Shown here piece by piece: positions 8,094 to 15,921 of a DNA stretch of 36,794 bases (positions are counted from its first letter, which is position 1; the number at the start of each line of letters is the position of its first letter). Both the position numbers and the translations under genes were made by a program. The notes beneath the pieces are model-generated. The model was given only the letters and a program-made list of their open reading frames with translations. It searched no databases and had not been told where the DNA came from. The stretch is from SAR86 cluster bacterium AG-422-P06 (GTDB lineage Bacteria; Pseudomonadota; Gammaproteobacteria; Magnimaribacterales; TMED112). The stretch spans positions 1 through 36,794 of the forward strand of contig QCMX01000007.1 of the NCBI GenBank assembly GCA_003213455.1, read 5' to 3'.

Positions 8094-8478
8094 TCCAATA
8101 GAAATATGGCATAAAACTATTTTAGATAATGATCCATCAGAGCTATATTGCATTCTGGATGATTCATTTCAGTTTTATTCACCAGCAGTATTTAAAAGTA
8201 AAGAAAAATATATGGGCTATATTTATTTACTTGCTGCAAGCCAATCATTTCTTACGAGCGATTTTAAATACACCAGAGAAATCATTGATGAAGGGCAAGC
8301 AGTCTTAGAGTTTGAATGCACAATGGGCGGAGTTACTGTTAATGGTATAGACATGTTTAAATGGAATGCCGATAACAAACTTACAGAAATGAAAGTCATG
8401 ATTAGAACAGAGAAGGCATTAGAAGCTGTTAAGCAAGAGATGACAAAAAATTTATCAAGGCCTGAACTTTGGCGTTGA
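8077..8478 (+). CDS. SnoaL-like / NTF2-fold protein
   Basis: A 133-aa protein with the pattern of the NTF2-like superfamily: an N-terminal helix (PIEIWHKTILDNDPSELYCILDDSF), a conserved aromatic/pocket segment (QFYSPAVF) and alternating beta strands ending in KLTEMKVMIR. Such proteins are often small isomerases, hydrolases or binding proteins; no catalytic assignment is possible. It overlaps the dipeptidase end by 17 nt, so it is the third gene of the SDR operon. Confidence 0.7.
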   Translation: MHATANPIEIWHKTILDNDPSELYCILDDSFQFYSPAVFKSKEKYMGYIYLLAASQSFLTSDFKYTREIIDEGQAVLEFECTMGGVTVNGIDMFKWNADNKLTEMKVMIRTEKALEAVKQEMTKNLSRPELWR

Positions 8479-8504
8479 TTGATGTAAAACTATACATATA
8501 TAAT
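8475..8504 (+). promoter_or_regulatory. promoter of the cupin gene, leaderless configuration
   Basis: TTGATT (8475-8480) and a perfect TATAAT (8499-8504) are 18 bp apart. The -10 ends 8 nt before the ATG at 8513, and no Shine-Dalgarno sequence is visible. Confidence 0.65.
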
Positions 8505-8512
8505 TAATTATC

Positions 8513-8944
8513 ATGGCAAAAAAATATGTAAACTTTCGAGTAGGCGGTGTTCCTGAAACTAAAGAGGACAACTACACCGTCTGGACAAATGACTTACTTA
8601 GCAAACTTATAGCTAGTAAAACAGTAATTGAACCTAGCAAATCAACCTTTGGGCATAGGCTTTTAGAAAGCGAAGTTGTTTTTGTTGTTGTCTCTGGTAG
8701 AGGCATCATGGAAGTAGTTGAATATGCTAACACCTCGGATGGTCATGGACATGACCCTTCCCATGGCATTATGCACAAAGATGAATATGCATTATCAGCT
8801 GGAGATGTGATATTAGCAGAAGAGGGTGATTACGTTAAAGTTTCAAATGAAAGCGATCATGATCAATTAGTTTATTTACGTATTTTTGATAAAGCAGGAT
8901 GGCGAGGCCGTTCTCCTGAATTAGAAGAAGATCCGCAAGCTTAA
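8513..8944 (+). CDS. cupin-domain protein
   Basis: A 143-aa single-domain cupin. The beta-barrel pattern is seen as STFGHRLLESEVVFVVVSGRGIMEV (cupin motif 1 region), then YALSAGDVILAEEGDYVKVSNESDHDQLVYLRI (motif 2 region). A His-rich insertion (DGHGHDPSHGIMH) between them could bind metal. It resembles proteins acting on small molecules or regulating by ligand binding, but the function is unknown. It is followed 5 nt later by a DUF4399 gene, so they form a two-gene unit ending at a strong terminator. Confidence 0.7.
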   Translation: MAKKYVNFRVGGVPETKEDNYTVWTNDLLSKLIASKTVIEPSKSTFGHRLLESEVVFVVVSGRGIMEVVEYANTSDGHGHDPSHGIMHKDEYALSAGDVILAEEGDYVKVSNESDHDQLVYLRIFDKAGWRGRSPELEEDPQA

Positions 8945-8949
8945 ATTTA

Positions 8950-9333
8950 ATGAAGAGACTTCTCTTATTAACATTTTTTGCTCAATCTATTTTTTCTGAA
9001 CCTGAGTTATATTTTATTGAGCCCAAAAATGGCTCTATTAATACTGGTACTGTACAAATTAAATTTGGTCTAAAGAATTTTGGTGTTGCACCAGCTGGCT
9101 ACAATATACCTAATACAGGTCATCACCATCTAATAATAGATGCAGATCTACCTAATCTAAATTTACCTATCCCTGCAAATCAGAACTATGTACATTTTGG
9201 TTTAGGTCAAACTGAAACAACTATTAAGCTAGATCCTGGAACTCACACTCTGAGACTTTTAATGGGTAATTATCTTCATATACCACATACAGAGCCAATC
9301 TATTCAAAAGAGATCACTATAACAGTCAAATAA
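8950..9333 (+). CDS. DUF4399 exported protein
   Basis: A 127-aa protein with a short signal peptide (about 1-16). It matches DUF4399: an N-terminal YFIEPKNG, a central GHHHLIID, then YVHFGLGQTETTIKL and PGTHTLRLLMGNYLHIPHTEP. Proteins of this family are periplasmic or secreted with unknown function; the conserved histidines suggest metal binding, which is inference. It is probably translated from the cupin transcript. Confidence 0.85.
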   Translation: MKRLLLLTFFAQSIFSEPELYFIEPKNGSINTGTVQIKFGLKNFGVAPAGYNIPNTGHHHLIIDADLPNLNLPIPANQNYVHFGLGQTETTIKLDPGTHTLRLLMGNYLHIPHTEPIYSKEITITVK

Positions 9334-9338
9334 AAAAA

Positions 9339-9356
9339 AACCGCCCGAAGGCGGTT
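9339..9356. terminator. bidirectional intrinsic terminator
   Basis: AACCGCC-CGAA-GGCGGTT lies between convergent genes. Read on the minus strand the loop is TTCG closed by C-G and is followed by a run of nine T, a very strong terminator for the surface lipoprotein gene. Read on the plus strand the tail is a weaker TTCTTTTT. Confidence 0.92.
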
Positions 9357-9376
9357 CTTTTTAAACTTAACTAATT

Positions 9377-11584
9377 TTAGTTATTAGTTTCACCAGTCCA
9401 TGTATGGCTACCGACTGTTGCATAATCGTGTGCATCTTGGTCGGAAATCTTAGTAATTTCCCACCAGCAGTCAGTTGCATCTGTACCAGCTGAAGTAGTC
9501 CATGAATCTGTTCCAGCTTTAGTAGCTTTCTTAATCATTACAGATTCTGAACTTGCTTGTGAATCTCCACATGCTGTCCAATCACTTCCAGGATCTCCTT
9601 GGTAGTCACCAAATACATCCACGACTGTTGCAGTCTGTGATGGATCATCTGATGCAGCAGCTTTCTTAAATAGCTTATAAGCATCATCACCATTATGTGA
9701 AATATCACTACTTACTTGGTCAGTATTATTTCTAAGTGCATCAGGTCCATCTGTTCCTTCTGCTCTTCCAATAACCCAAACATCTCCGTTAGCAATAGTT
9801 GCTCCAGACGTAAAGTTAATAGCAACCTCATACTCTCCAGCTACTGAAGGAGCGTTACTTACTCTTCCTAAGAAGTATTGGTCTAGAGAAACATCTGCAC
9901 CTGTAAAGTTTGCAATTTCAACATACTTAGTCCAGTTAGAACCAACTTCTGATGTTTCTGAGATAAACAGATCATCAGCAGTAGGTGCTGGTGCCGGTGT
10001 TGGCTCTGGTGTATCAGCTACAGCTACAACTACGTTATCATAGAGCATTGCTGTTGGGTGATAATTAGTACCAGTGTTTGAGAAACCAAACTGTATAGGC
10101 CATCCAACCATAGTGCTTATTATGTCTACAGATAAAGATCCATCTGTATTCCATGCGGATGTAGTGTATCCACTAGTATCTGCATAAACACCTGGCTCTG
10201 CTGCATAACCGTTTCCTGGGTTAAGAACTTTTACAAATGCTTGGCAACTTAAAGCTGTTGTACCAGTATCAGTGTTTGTATCACCACAAGCTGTACCTTC
10301 ACTAGGCTTTTTACCATGCCATGTAAACGTTAAAGTTTTACCTACATCTGCTTCTGCAACTGTGTATTCTGTAAAGACATTTGTCTCATGTACTTTAGTC
10401 GCAATTGATGAATCACCATAGTTAGCAAATACTTTTAGATAATTTGTCGCATTACCTTCGCTATCAGTCTCACTTCTTTCAACAGCAGAGATCTGTGATT
10501 GATTAGGGTGAGATGCATTAGGAGCTGCTCCTAAGTAGTTATACTCATATGCACCTGCAGTTCCATCTGCATTTGCGGTAAATACGTTAACTGCATACTT
10601 CCAACCATCAATAGTTTCGTTGTCATCTGTTACAGCTTCAAAATCAGCTTCTGCGTAGTTACCAGATGGTGCTGGTGTTGGCTCAGGAGTTGGCTCTGGA
10701 GTTGGTTCCGGAGTTGGCTCAGGAGTGTAAGCACTTACATCAGCATTATCATAAAGCATGCCTGTTGGCGCATAGTTACCAGAGTAGTTTTTAAATCCTG
10801 TTTGTAAGATATGTCCAACCATTGCTTCTGTTAATTCAAAATCAACGTTTACGGTTTCACCGTCAGTTGATGCACTTGTTGTATCAGTTGAGGCATCTAG
10901 TAGAAGGCTATAGTCAGTACTGTTTACAACTTTAACTATTGCTGCACAAGTCGCACCAGTAGCTCCATTGTCTCCATTAGTACTACCACAATTATTGGAA
11001 GCAGGCGATTTTGCTGTCATAGAGAATCTATAAGTTCCCACCATATCAGCTGTAATATAGCCTTGAGTAGCTCCAAGTTCTCTAATAATGTTTACTTCAA
11101 CAAAACCTGTACCATGAGTACCATCACTATAGTTACTGTAAGTATTAAGAATAGTGTTACCACCATCTTCAGCAACTAAGCCTGTCATGTTATCTAACAC
11201 AGCAGTACCGTTATAGTTGTTTGTGTAATTACCACCTGAATCAAATTGATTCACTGAATACATCCATGGAGCTAGATCCGTTGCAGCTGCATAACCTTCG
11301 AAATCGTCTGCGAAAGTAACACTAGGTGCCGGTGTTGGCTCAGGTGTAGGTTCAGGCGTTGGCTCTGGAGTTGGCTCTGGAGTTGGTTCCGGAGTTGGCT
11401 CAGGCGTCGGCTCTGGTGTTGGCGCCGGTGTAGGCGCTGGTGTTGGCGCCGGTGTAGGCGCTGGCGTTGGCATAGGTGTTGGCGCTGGTGCCGCAGGAGT
11501 TTCATTAAATGAATCTCTGCTAACCCCATCACTACACGCAGCTAAAAAGACTAACGTAAGAAAAGTGGTGAGTTTTTTAAACAT
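9377..11584 (-). CDS. proline-rich, multidomain surface lipoprotein with lamin-tail-like domain
   Basis: A 735-aa predicted outer-surface lipoprotein. A lipobox LAAC (Cys17) follows a short signal. Residues about 30-88 are a PTPAP/PTPEP repeat stalk. Two homologous beta-rich domains follow (about 90-284 and 307-523). Each has a Cys pair (NNCGST...CAAIVKV and TACGDT...CQAFVKV) and ends in a PT.MLYDN motif. They are separated by shorter PEPT linkers (about 285-306 and 524-534). The C-terminal 200 residues ([26 protein letters not shown]) resemble a lamin-tail (LTD) domain. Asp/Asn/Thr/Ser-rich composition fits a secreted, possibly calcium- or carbohydrate-binding adhesin. The function is not known. 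Confidence 0.8.
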   Translation of the reverse strand: MFKKLTTFLTLVFLAACSDGVSRDSFNETPAAPAPTPMPTPAPTPAPTPAPTPAPTPEPTPEPTPEPTPEPTPEPTPEPTPEPTPAPSVTFADDFEGYAAATDLAPWMYSVNQFDSGGNYTNNYNGTAVLDNMTGLVAEDGGNTILNTYSNYSDGTHGTGFVEVNIIRELGATQGYITADMVGTYRFSMTAKSPASNNCGSTNGDNGATGATCAAIVKVVNSTDYSLLLDASTDTTSASTDGETVNVDFELTEAMVGHILQTGFKNYSGNYAPTGMLYDNADVSAYTPEPTPEPTPEPTPEPTPAPSGNYAEADFEAVTDDNETIDGWKYAVNVFTANADGTAGAYEYNYLGAAPNASHPNQSQISAVERSETDSEGNATNYLKVFANYGDSSIATKVHETNVFTEYTVAEADVGKTLTFTWHGKKPSEGTACGDTNTDTGTTALSCQAFVKVLNPGNGYAAEPGVYADTSGYTTSAWNTDGSLSVDIISTMVGWPIQFGFSNTGTNYHPTAMLYDNVVVAVADTPEPTPAPAPTADDLFISETSEVGSNWTKYVEIANFTGADVSLDQYFLGRVSNAPSVAGEYEVAINFTSGATIANGDVWVIGRAEGTDGPDALRNNTDQVSSDISHNGDDAYKLFKKAAASDDPSQTATVVDVFGDYQGDPGSDWTACGDSQASSESVMIKKATKAGTDSWTTSAGTDATDCWWEITKISDQDAHDYATVGSHTWTGETNN
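10669..10730 (-). repeat. second PEPT-encoding repeat block
   Basis: A shorter copy of the same GGAGTTGGCTC-type tandem repeat encodes the linker between the two homologous domains. A third, minimal block lies at about 9985-10015. Confidence 0.8.
11320..11495 (-). repeat. degenerate hexanucleotide/dodecanucleotide repeat encoding PTPAP/PTPEP
   Basis: Tandem units such as GGCTCTGGAGTT and GGCGCCGGTGTA on the plus strand encode the proline-rich stalk of the surface lipoprotein. Synonymous variation between units shows it is an old or selected repeat, yet it could still vary in copy number. Confidence 0.85.
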
Positions 11585-11675
11585 GTTAAGTTATCCCCAA
11601 ATATATTTGTAAATCAAATATGTCATAAAATGTAGATTTTTTAAAGGGAAAAGTTAAAGATTTTAGGCTTGATTT

Positions 11676-12857
11676 TTACTTTTTATGTTTGGTCAGATCA
11701 GTCTCATCTCTATGCTTTCTCAGATACTTCATAAATGGTGTTCCACCTGTACCTCTGACCTTCGAACCACCTGTACCAAATAGAGTGCTTTTAGTACTTT
11801 GATTGTGTATATAATCAGCAGCGTATTGTAGGTGTTGAGATCTAAAAATTGAGATTTCCTGACAACACTCATCAAATAGAGTTTTTAATTCTTCATTATT
11901 AGCAACATCTTGCTTAACTTTAGAATGATCTTCCACGTATTTAATTAATTCTCTGTGTGATGGAGGCATATAAGATTTCATCTCATCAAGATATTCTCTA
12001 AGCTCATCTTTTTCATGCACAACATTAAGCAAAGCATCTAGAGTAGGAACTATAGAACTTTGGGCTCCTGTTTCTCCTCTATATAATTGTGGTTTCTCAT
12101 CAAAACAGCCTTCATAGATTAAACCATCTGGCAGACCTGGATTGTTTTTCCAGCCAAAGATATAAGGTCTGACTCTATGATAGTAGATGTAAGGATCACA
12201 TTTTTCAGGCATCTTTCTAAACAGATGATTAACCTTCAACATAGATTCTTTTATTTTTGTTAACTCTTCTAAAAGTGTTGAATCACTAGCTTCATTAAGC
12301 TCATATGCAGATGCGATTGCAAATGAACTTTTAATGGCTTGATTTGCTGCATGCTCTATACATACATGGATTGTCACAAACCAATCTTCATCTATACCGC
12401 CCAAGAAATTATAATTTAGAGCGACATTATCTAGATTTACCCCTTCATCATCATTTATTTTGTGCCAATTATCTAAACAGTAACTGGCATAACTGAGAAT
12501 TGCTGGTCTACCAAGTTGTTCAGATATTTTAGACCAGGGCAGGGCAATAGCTTTACAAAGCACTTTTGAGGGAGCTAAATCTCCCCAGACGTAGGCATGG
12601 GCTAAGAATGAAAATTGAACGTTTAATAATCTAAGCTCAACTTCAGAGTATTTACCTAAATCATGTGAAAAGAAATCTTCTGGTAGTGCATCAATTTGAT
12701 GTCTAATTTTATTAGTCAGTAAAAGTTTAGGTATGGCACAGGCCAGATCTTCTAATGTTTGTTCATCTGAATTTTTATCGTCTAGGTATCTAAGAGGTTG
12801 TGATTTACCAATAAAACCATCTACATTATCTTTATCAAGTGTCAGATTAGATTTCAT
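11676..12857 (-). CDS. indoleamine 2,3-dioxygenase family protein
   Basis: A heme dioxygenase of the IDO superfamily (393 aa), expected to open the indole ring of tryptophan or a related indole with O2. Family landmarks are RPAILSYASYCLDNW, LGGIDEDWFVTIHVCIEHAA, YIFGWKNNPGLPDGLIYEG, SSIVPTLDAL, FRSQHLQYAADYI with the proximal heme ligand His342, and GTGGTPFMKYLRKHRDET. No other kynurenine-pathway gene lies in the window. It is divergent from a siderophore receptor and shares a Fur-box-rich intergenic region, so iron regulation is likely but not shown. A TAGAAT hexamer ends 6 nt before the ATG, again suggesting a leaderless message. Confidence 0.9.
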   Translation of the reverse strand: MKSNLTLDKDNVDGFIGKSQPLRYLDDKNSDEQTLEDLACAIPKLLLTNKIRHQIDALPEDFFSHDLGKYSEVELRLLNVQFSFLAHAYVWGDLAPSKVLCKAIALPWSKISEQLGRPAILSYASYCLDNWHKINDDEGVNLDNVALNYNFLGGIDEDWFVTIHVCIEHAANQAIKSSFAIASAYELNEASDSTLLEELTKIKESMLKVNHLFRKMPEKCDPYIYYHRVRPYIFGWKNNPGLPDGLIYEGCFDEKPQLYRGETGAQSSIVPTLDALLNVVHEKDELREYLDEMKSYMPPSHRELIKYVEDHSKVKQDVANNEELKTLFDECCQEISIFRSQHLQYAADYIHNQSTKSTLFGTGGSKVRGTGGTPFMKYLRKHRDETDLTKHKK

Positions 12858-12863
12858 GCAATT

Positions 12864-12869
12864 ATTCTA
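12864..12869 (-). promoter_or_regulatory. putative -10 of the IDO-family gene
   Basis: TAGAAT on the minus strand ends 6 nt before the ATG at 12857. There is no convincing -35. The nearest Fur box is about 60 bp upstream. Confidence 0.45.
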
Positions 12870-12925
12870 TATAAGTTAATAATATTTTCATCTTTTATAG
12901 AGGTTTTTATTGAATATTCATTCTA

Positions 12926-12944
12926 AATGAGAATGATTATCATT
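12926..12944. promoter_or_regulatory. Fur box 1 in the IDO / TonB receptor intergenic region
   Basis: AATGAGAATGATTATCATT contains TGAGAATGATTATCA (12928-12942), one mismatch from the 7-1-7 Fur consensus. It lies between the divergent promoters. Confidence 0.85.
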
Positions 12945-12960
12945 TATTTTAGTTTTTTGC

Positions 12961-12988
12961 TTGAAATTACAAAATACCTTCATATAAT
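12961..12988 (+). promoter_or_regulatory. promoter of the TonB-dependent receptor
   Basis: TTGAAA (12961-12966) and TATAAT (12983-12988) are 16 bp apart. The predicted start near 12995 falls at the edge of the downstream Fur boxes. Confidence 0.75.
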
Positions 12989-12995
12989 TCCTAAA

Positions 12996-13024
12996 TGAGA
13001 ATGATTATCATTACGATTATCATT
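12996..13024. promoter_or_regulatory. tandem Fur boxes 2 and 3
   Basis: TGAGAATGATTATCA (12996-13010) is followed by a second GATTATCATT half-array (13015-13024), giving overlapping 6-mer repeats of the Fur type. They begin right at the predicted transcription start of the receptor gene, a repression position. Confidence 0.85.
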
Positions 13025-13042
13025 TACGAATAACGAGGATAT

Positions 13043-15118
13043 ATGAAAAATTTAATTAAAATTTTATTCTTACTTACAGCTTTTGCATATGCGCAATCAG
13101 CTTCAAACTCTACTGATGTAGATGGTAATGAGATAGAAGAAGTTGTTGTCAAAGGCAATGTTCTTTACTCAGATCAAGTTAATGCACTAAAAACCCCAGT
13201 GCCTGTTTTAGATGTACCTCAAACAGTATCAATTATTACTGATGAAGATATAAGAAAACAAGGCTTTAGAGAAATAGGGGATATCGTTAGATACACTCCT
13301 GGTGTTAACACATCTCAAGGTGAAGGTCACAGAGATTCTGTCGTTTTTAGAGGCGTAAGATCTACTGCTGATTTTTATCAAGATGGTGTTAGAGATGATG
13401 TGCAATACTACAGATCTTTATATAACGTTGAACAAGTTGAAGTTCTAAGAGGACCAAATGCTCTGTTATTTGGAAGAGGCGGAACAGGCGGCATGATTAA
13501 CAGAGTTACAAAAAAAGCTGTTATCGGAGAAACTTTTACTGCTCATGATATCGGTATAGATTCATTCGGCGCATCTGATCTTGGTTTAGATACTAACATT
13601 CAGTTGGATAATAATTCAGCACTAAGAATAAATCTTCATAGTGATGATTTAGCTAATCACAGAGACCATTACGATGGTTCTAGATTAGGAATCAACCCTA
13701 CAATGAAAATTCGTTTAACCGCTGATACAACACTAGATCTTTCTTACGAATATGCAGACCACGAAAGATTTATTGATAGAGGTATACCAACAATTAATGG
13801 TAGACCTGATGAGTCATTAGTTGATGTAGTTTTTGGTGATTCAAGTACAAATATTCAAACTCTAGAAGCAAGCATTATGAGAGCACAAGTCACTCATAAA
13901 ATGTCAGAAACAAAGAAAGCTAATTTCAGTCTAACATCTAGTAGTTTCGAAAAAATGTATCAAAATCTTTATGCATCAGGTTATGACGGAACACTCGTAA
14001 CTATGGATGGATATAGAGACCCAACTGAAAGAGATAATTTTATCCTATCTGGAAATCTTGTTAATGAAATTTCATTAGGTAACATGACTCACACTTTACT
14101 AATTGGTGCAGAGTTTATTGATACAGAAAACAAGAACCTTAGATACGATTCTTTCTGGTCAACTACTTCAGATGATAATGAGGTTTTCAATATCACAAGA
14201 CCTATGGACTTTTCTGTCAACTCAGCTGGCGTAGCTACAGGTGTTGATTTTGCAACTAAGTTAAATCGTCAAACAGAATCTGACATAACTGTTACATCAG
14301 TTTACATACAGGACCAAATAGACGTATCAGATAATCTGAAAGTATTACTTGGTGGAAGAATTGATGATTTTGATATTACTGTTAGAGACATTAAAAATTC
14401 TTCATCAGAATCAAGAAACGATAATACATTCTCACCAAGAGCTGGTTTGGTATACAAGCCACAAGAAAATGTTTCTTACTATGTTAGTTACAGTGAGAGT
14501 TTCTTACCAAGATCTGGTGAGCAATTTAAATCATTAAGCGCAACATCTGCACGTTTAGACCCTGATGTGTTTGAAAGTACAGAAGTTGGTGTAAAAGTAG
14601 CTTTAGCAAACAATATGAGCTTAACAGCTGCGTACTTTGATAGTGAGCAAGTTAGAGCAGAGCGAGATAATGACACTGGTGAAACTTCAGAAGTTAGAGG
14701 TTTAACTGTAAGTGGTATTGAGGTTGAGCTTAAGGGACGAGTAAATGATAGCTTAAATCTTGCTATTGGTTACTCTGATTTAAGCGGTGAAACAAGTTCT
14801 GGTGGTATACCTAGAGAAATACCTGAGCATACTTTATCTGCTTACGTTACATACCAAATGAACGACAAACTAAGTTGGGCCTTAGGTCTTACTCAACAAG
14901 GCGAATCTAAAATTAAAGATAATACGCCTGGTTTAGTTTTACCTGAATACACAAGAGTTGATCTTGCAGCTTACTATCAAGTTGCAAAGAATCTAAGTGT
15001 TCAAATGAACGTGGAGAATTTAATGGATGAATTATATTTCCCACATTCACACAGTACACATCAAGCGTCTGTTGGTGAAAGTTTGAATACAAGAGTATCA
15101 ATGAGGTGGACTTACTAA
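13043..15118 (+). CDS. TonB-dependent siderophore receptor (Fiu-like)
   Basis: An outer-membrane receptor for ferric siderophores (691 aa). There is a signal peptide of about 17 residues and a TonB-box-like EIEEVVVKG. The plug domain has the motifs VPQTVSIITDEDI, FRGVRSTADFYQDGVRDDVQYYR and VEQVEVLRGPNALLFGRGGTGG. A 22-strand-type barrel then ends in an aromatic C-terminus (RVSMRWTY). The plug wording is closest to catecholate receptors such as Fiu. A Shine-Dalgarno GAGG (13035-13038) precedes the ATG, unlike many other starts here. Tandem Fur boxes cover the transcription start. It probably cooperates with the Fe(III) ABC importer at 604-3935. Confidence 0.95.
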   Translation: MKNLIKILFLLTAFAYAQSASNSTDVDGNEIEEVVVKGNVLYSDQVNALKTPVPVLDVPQTVSIITDEDIRKQGFREIGDIVRYTPGVNTSQGEGHRDSVVFRGVRSTADFYQDGVRDDVQYYRSLYNVEQVEVLRGPNALLFGRGGTGGMINRVTKKAVIGETFTAHDIGIDSFGASDLGLDTNIQLDNNSALRINLHSDDLANHRDHYDGSRLGINPTMKIRLTADTTLDLSYEYADHERFIDRGIPTINGRPDESLVDVVFGDSSTNIQTLEASIMRAQVTHKMSETKKANFSLTSSSFEKMYQNLYASGYDGTLVTMDGYRDPTERDNFILSGNLVNEISLGNMTHTLLIGAEFIDTENKNLRYDSFWSTTSDDNEVFNITRPMDFSVNSAGVATGVDFATKLNRQTESDITVTSVYIQDQIDVSDNLKVLLGGRIDDFDITVRDIKNSSSESRNDNTFSPRAGLVYKPQENVSYYVSYSESFLPRSGEQFKSLSATSARLDPDVFESTEVGVKVALANNMSLTAAYFDSEQVRAERDNDTGETSEVRGLTVSGIEVELKGRVNDSLNLAIGYSDLSGETSSGGIPREIPEHTLSAYVTYQMNDKLSWALGLTQQGESKIKDNTPGLVLPEYTRVDLAAYYQVAKNLSVQMNVENLMDELYFPHSHSTHQASVGESLNTRVSMRWTY

Positions 15119-15143
15119 TTATTCCTTAGGAATAATTGGTTTT
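15117..15143 (+). terminator. terminator hairpin after the TonB receptor
   Basis: A perfect 9-bp stem AATTATTCC/GGAATAATT with a TTA loop begins at the stop codon. It is followed by GGTTTT, so termination may be partial. Confidence 0.6.
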
Positions 15144-15149
15144 AAATGC

Positions 15150-15458
15150 GTAATCAAAGATGTGTGCAATAACTTTTACCAAGGTGGTTGTGCACATCGA
15201 AACGCTAAAGAACTGATTAGTGGGGGGCAGGCTAATGTATGTGGTACAAAATTGTCATATTCCACCCTTGCAACTTATGATGATTAAGACTCTCTCATGC
15301 TTGCCTACACTATTTGTTCGAGTGAAATAGAACAGTACTTATAGTACAAAGCCTAGATCTATTTCATTCAGTGTGATTACTTTTTAGTTCATATTTTTAC
15401 CTTTCTATTAGAAAGTTAGTCGCACACTAAACCCCTTAGAAATAAGGGGTTTTTTTTA
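15150..15458 (+). ncRNA. candidate large structured RNA of unknown class
   Basis: About 300 nt with no ORF. A closing helix GTAATCA/TGATTAC (15150-15156 with 15374-15380) encloses three arms. Arm one is GATGTGTGCAAT with GTTGTGCACATC (15159-15170/15187-15198, G-T pairs allowed). Arm two is AGTGGGGGGCAGGC with GCTTGCCTACACT (15219-15232/15299-15311). Arm three is GAGTGAAATAGA with TCTATTTCATTC (15320-15331/15358-15369), holding an inner GTACT/AGTAC hairpin. A hairpin CTTTCT/AGAAAG (15401-15415) and a strong terminator follow. AGTGTG (15370-15375) can instead pair with CACACT (15423-15428), excluding the closing helix, so a switch is possible. Signature motifs of RNase P RNA, tmRNA, 6S and cobalamin riboswitches were not found. 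It could be a free RNA or a leader of the next gene. Confidence 0.6.
15431..15458 (+). terminator. strong intrinsic terminator
   Basis: ACCCCTTA-GAAA-TAAGGGGT forms an 8-bp stem closed by a GNRA tetraloop and is followed by a long T run. It ends the candidate structured RNA 26 nt before the next ATG. Confidence 0.93.
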
Positions 15459-15483
15459 TATTAAAAAGGATTAGACTAAATCT

Positions 15484-15921
15484 ATGAAATTATCATTTCC
15501 ACCTGTAATTACACTAGCTTGCATAGCAGGACAATTCATTCTTTATATGATGTTGCCTTTACAGGTAAATCTAAGTTTATTGTTGGGTCTAATGCTTCTT
15601 ATCGCATCTGTAGCATTAATAGTTATTTCGTTTAAAGAATTACAAAAAAATGACACAACTTACATACCAGATGGAGAGCCAGAACAATTAGTCACTACAG
15701 GTCCATTCTCCTACAGTAGAAATCCAATCTATTTAGGTATGTTTGGCATATTAGTTGCGACTGCCTTTTTAATGCAATCCATGTCAGCATTACTTATACC
15801 CGTTTTATTTATTTCTATTATTCAGAATACATGGATACCACATGAGGAAACTAAATTAAGTGAAAAGTTTACTGATGATTGGGAAGCTTATTCTGCAAAC
15901 ACAAAACGTTGGCTATGGTAA
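15484..15921 (+). CDS. isoprenylcysteine carboxyl methyltransferase (ICMT) family membrane protein
   Basis: A 145-aa membrane methyltransferase of the ICMT/phospholipid-methyltransferase-like family. Hydrophobic helices span about 5-50 and 78-115. The SAM-binding motif is TGPFSYSRNPIYLGMF, and the C-terminal EETKLSEKFTDDWEAYSANTKRWLW holds the conserved E-x-x-L-x-x-x-F...Y pattern. Bacterial members methylate unknown lipids or small molecules, since prenylcysteine proteins are absent in bacteria. It is preceded by a candidate structured RNA with a terminator, so riboswitch-like control is possible but unproven. Its end overlaps convergent glpK by 9 bp with no terminator between. Confidence 0.88.
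   Translation: MKLSFPPVITLACIAGQFILYMMLPLQVNLSLLLGLMLLIASVALIVISFKELQKNDTTYIPDGEPEQLVTTGPFSYSRNPIYLGMFGILVATAFLMQSMSALLIPVLFISIIQNTWIPHEETKLSEKFTDDWEAYSANTKRWLW

Noticed and set aside
11320-11495. Possible CRISPR-like or satellite repeat array.
   Set aside because: Units are contiguous 6-12 bp coding repeats without unique spacers; they encode the lipoprotein stalk.
11272-11532. An 86-codon ORF rich in Gln, Arg and Leu inside the proline-repeat region.
   Set aside because: It is an alternate-frame reading of the PTPEP-encoding repeat and has low-complexity composition; the signal-peptide-bearing frame is clearly the gene.
15150-15458. RNase P RNA, tmRNA, 6S RNA or cobalamin riboswitch.
   Set aside because: The conserved P4/CR motifs of RNase P, the tRNA-like ends and tag ORF of tmRNA, the 6S fold and the B12 box were not seen. 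A covariance-model search would settle this.
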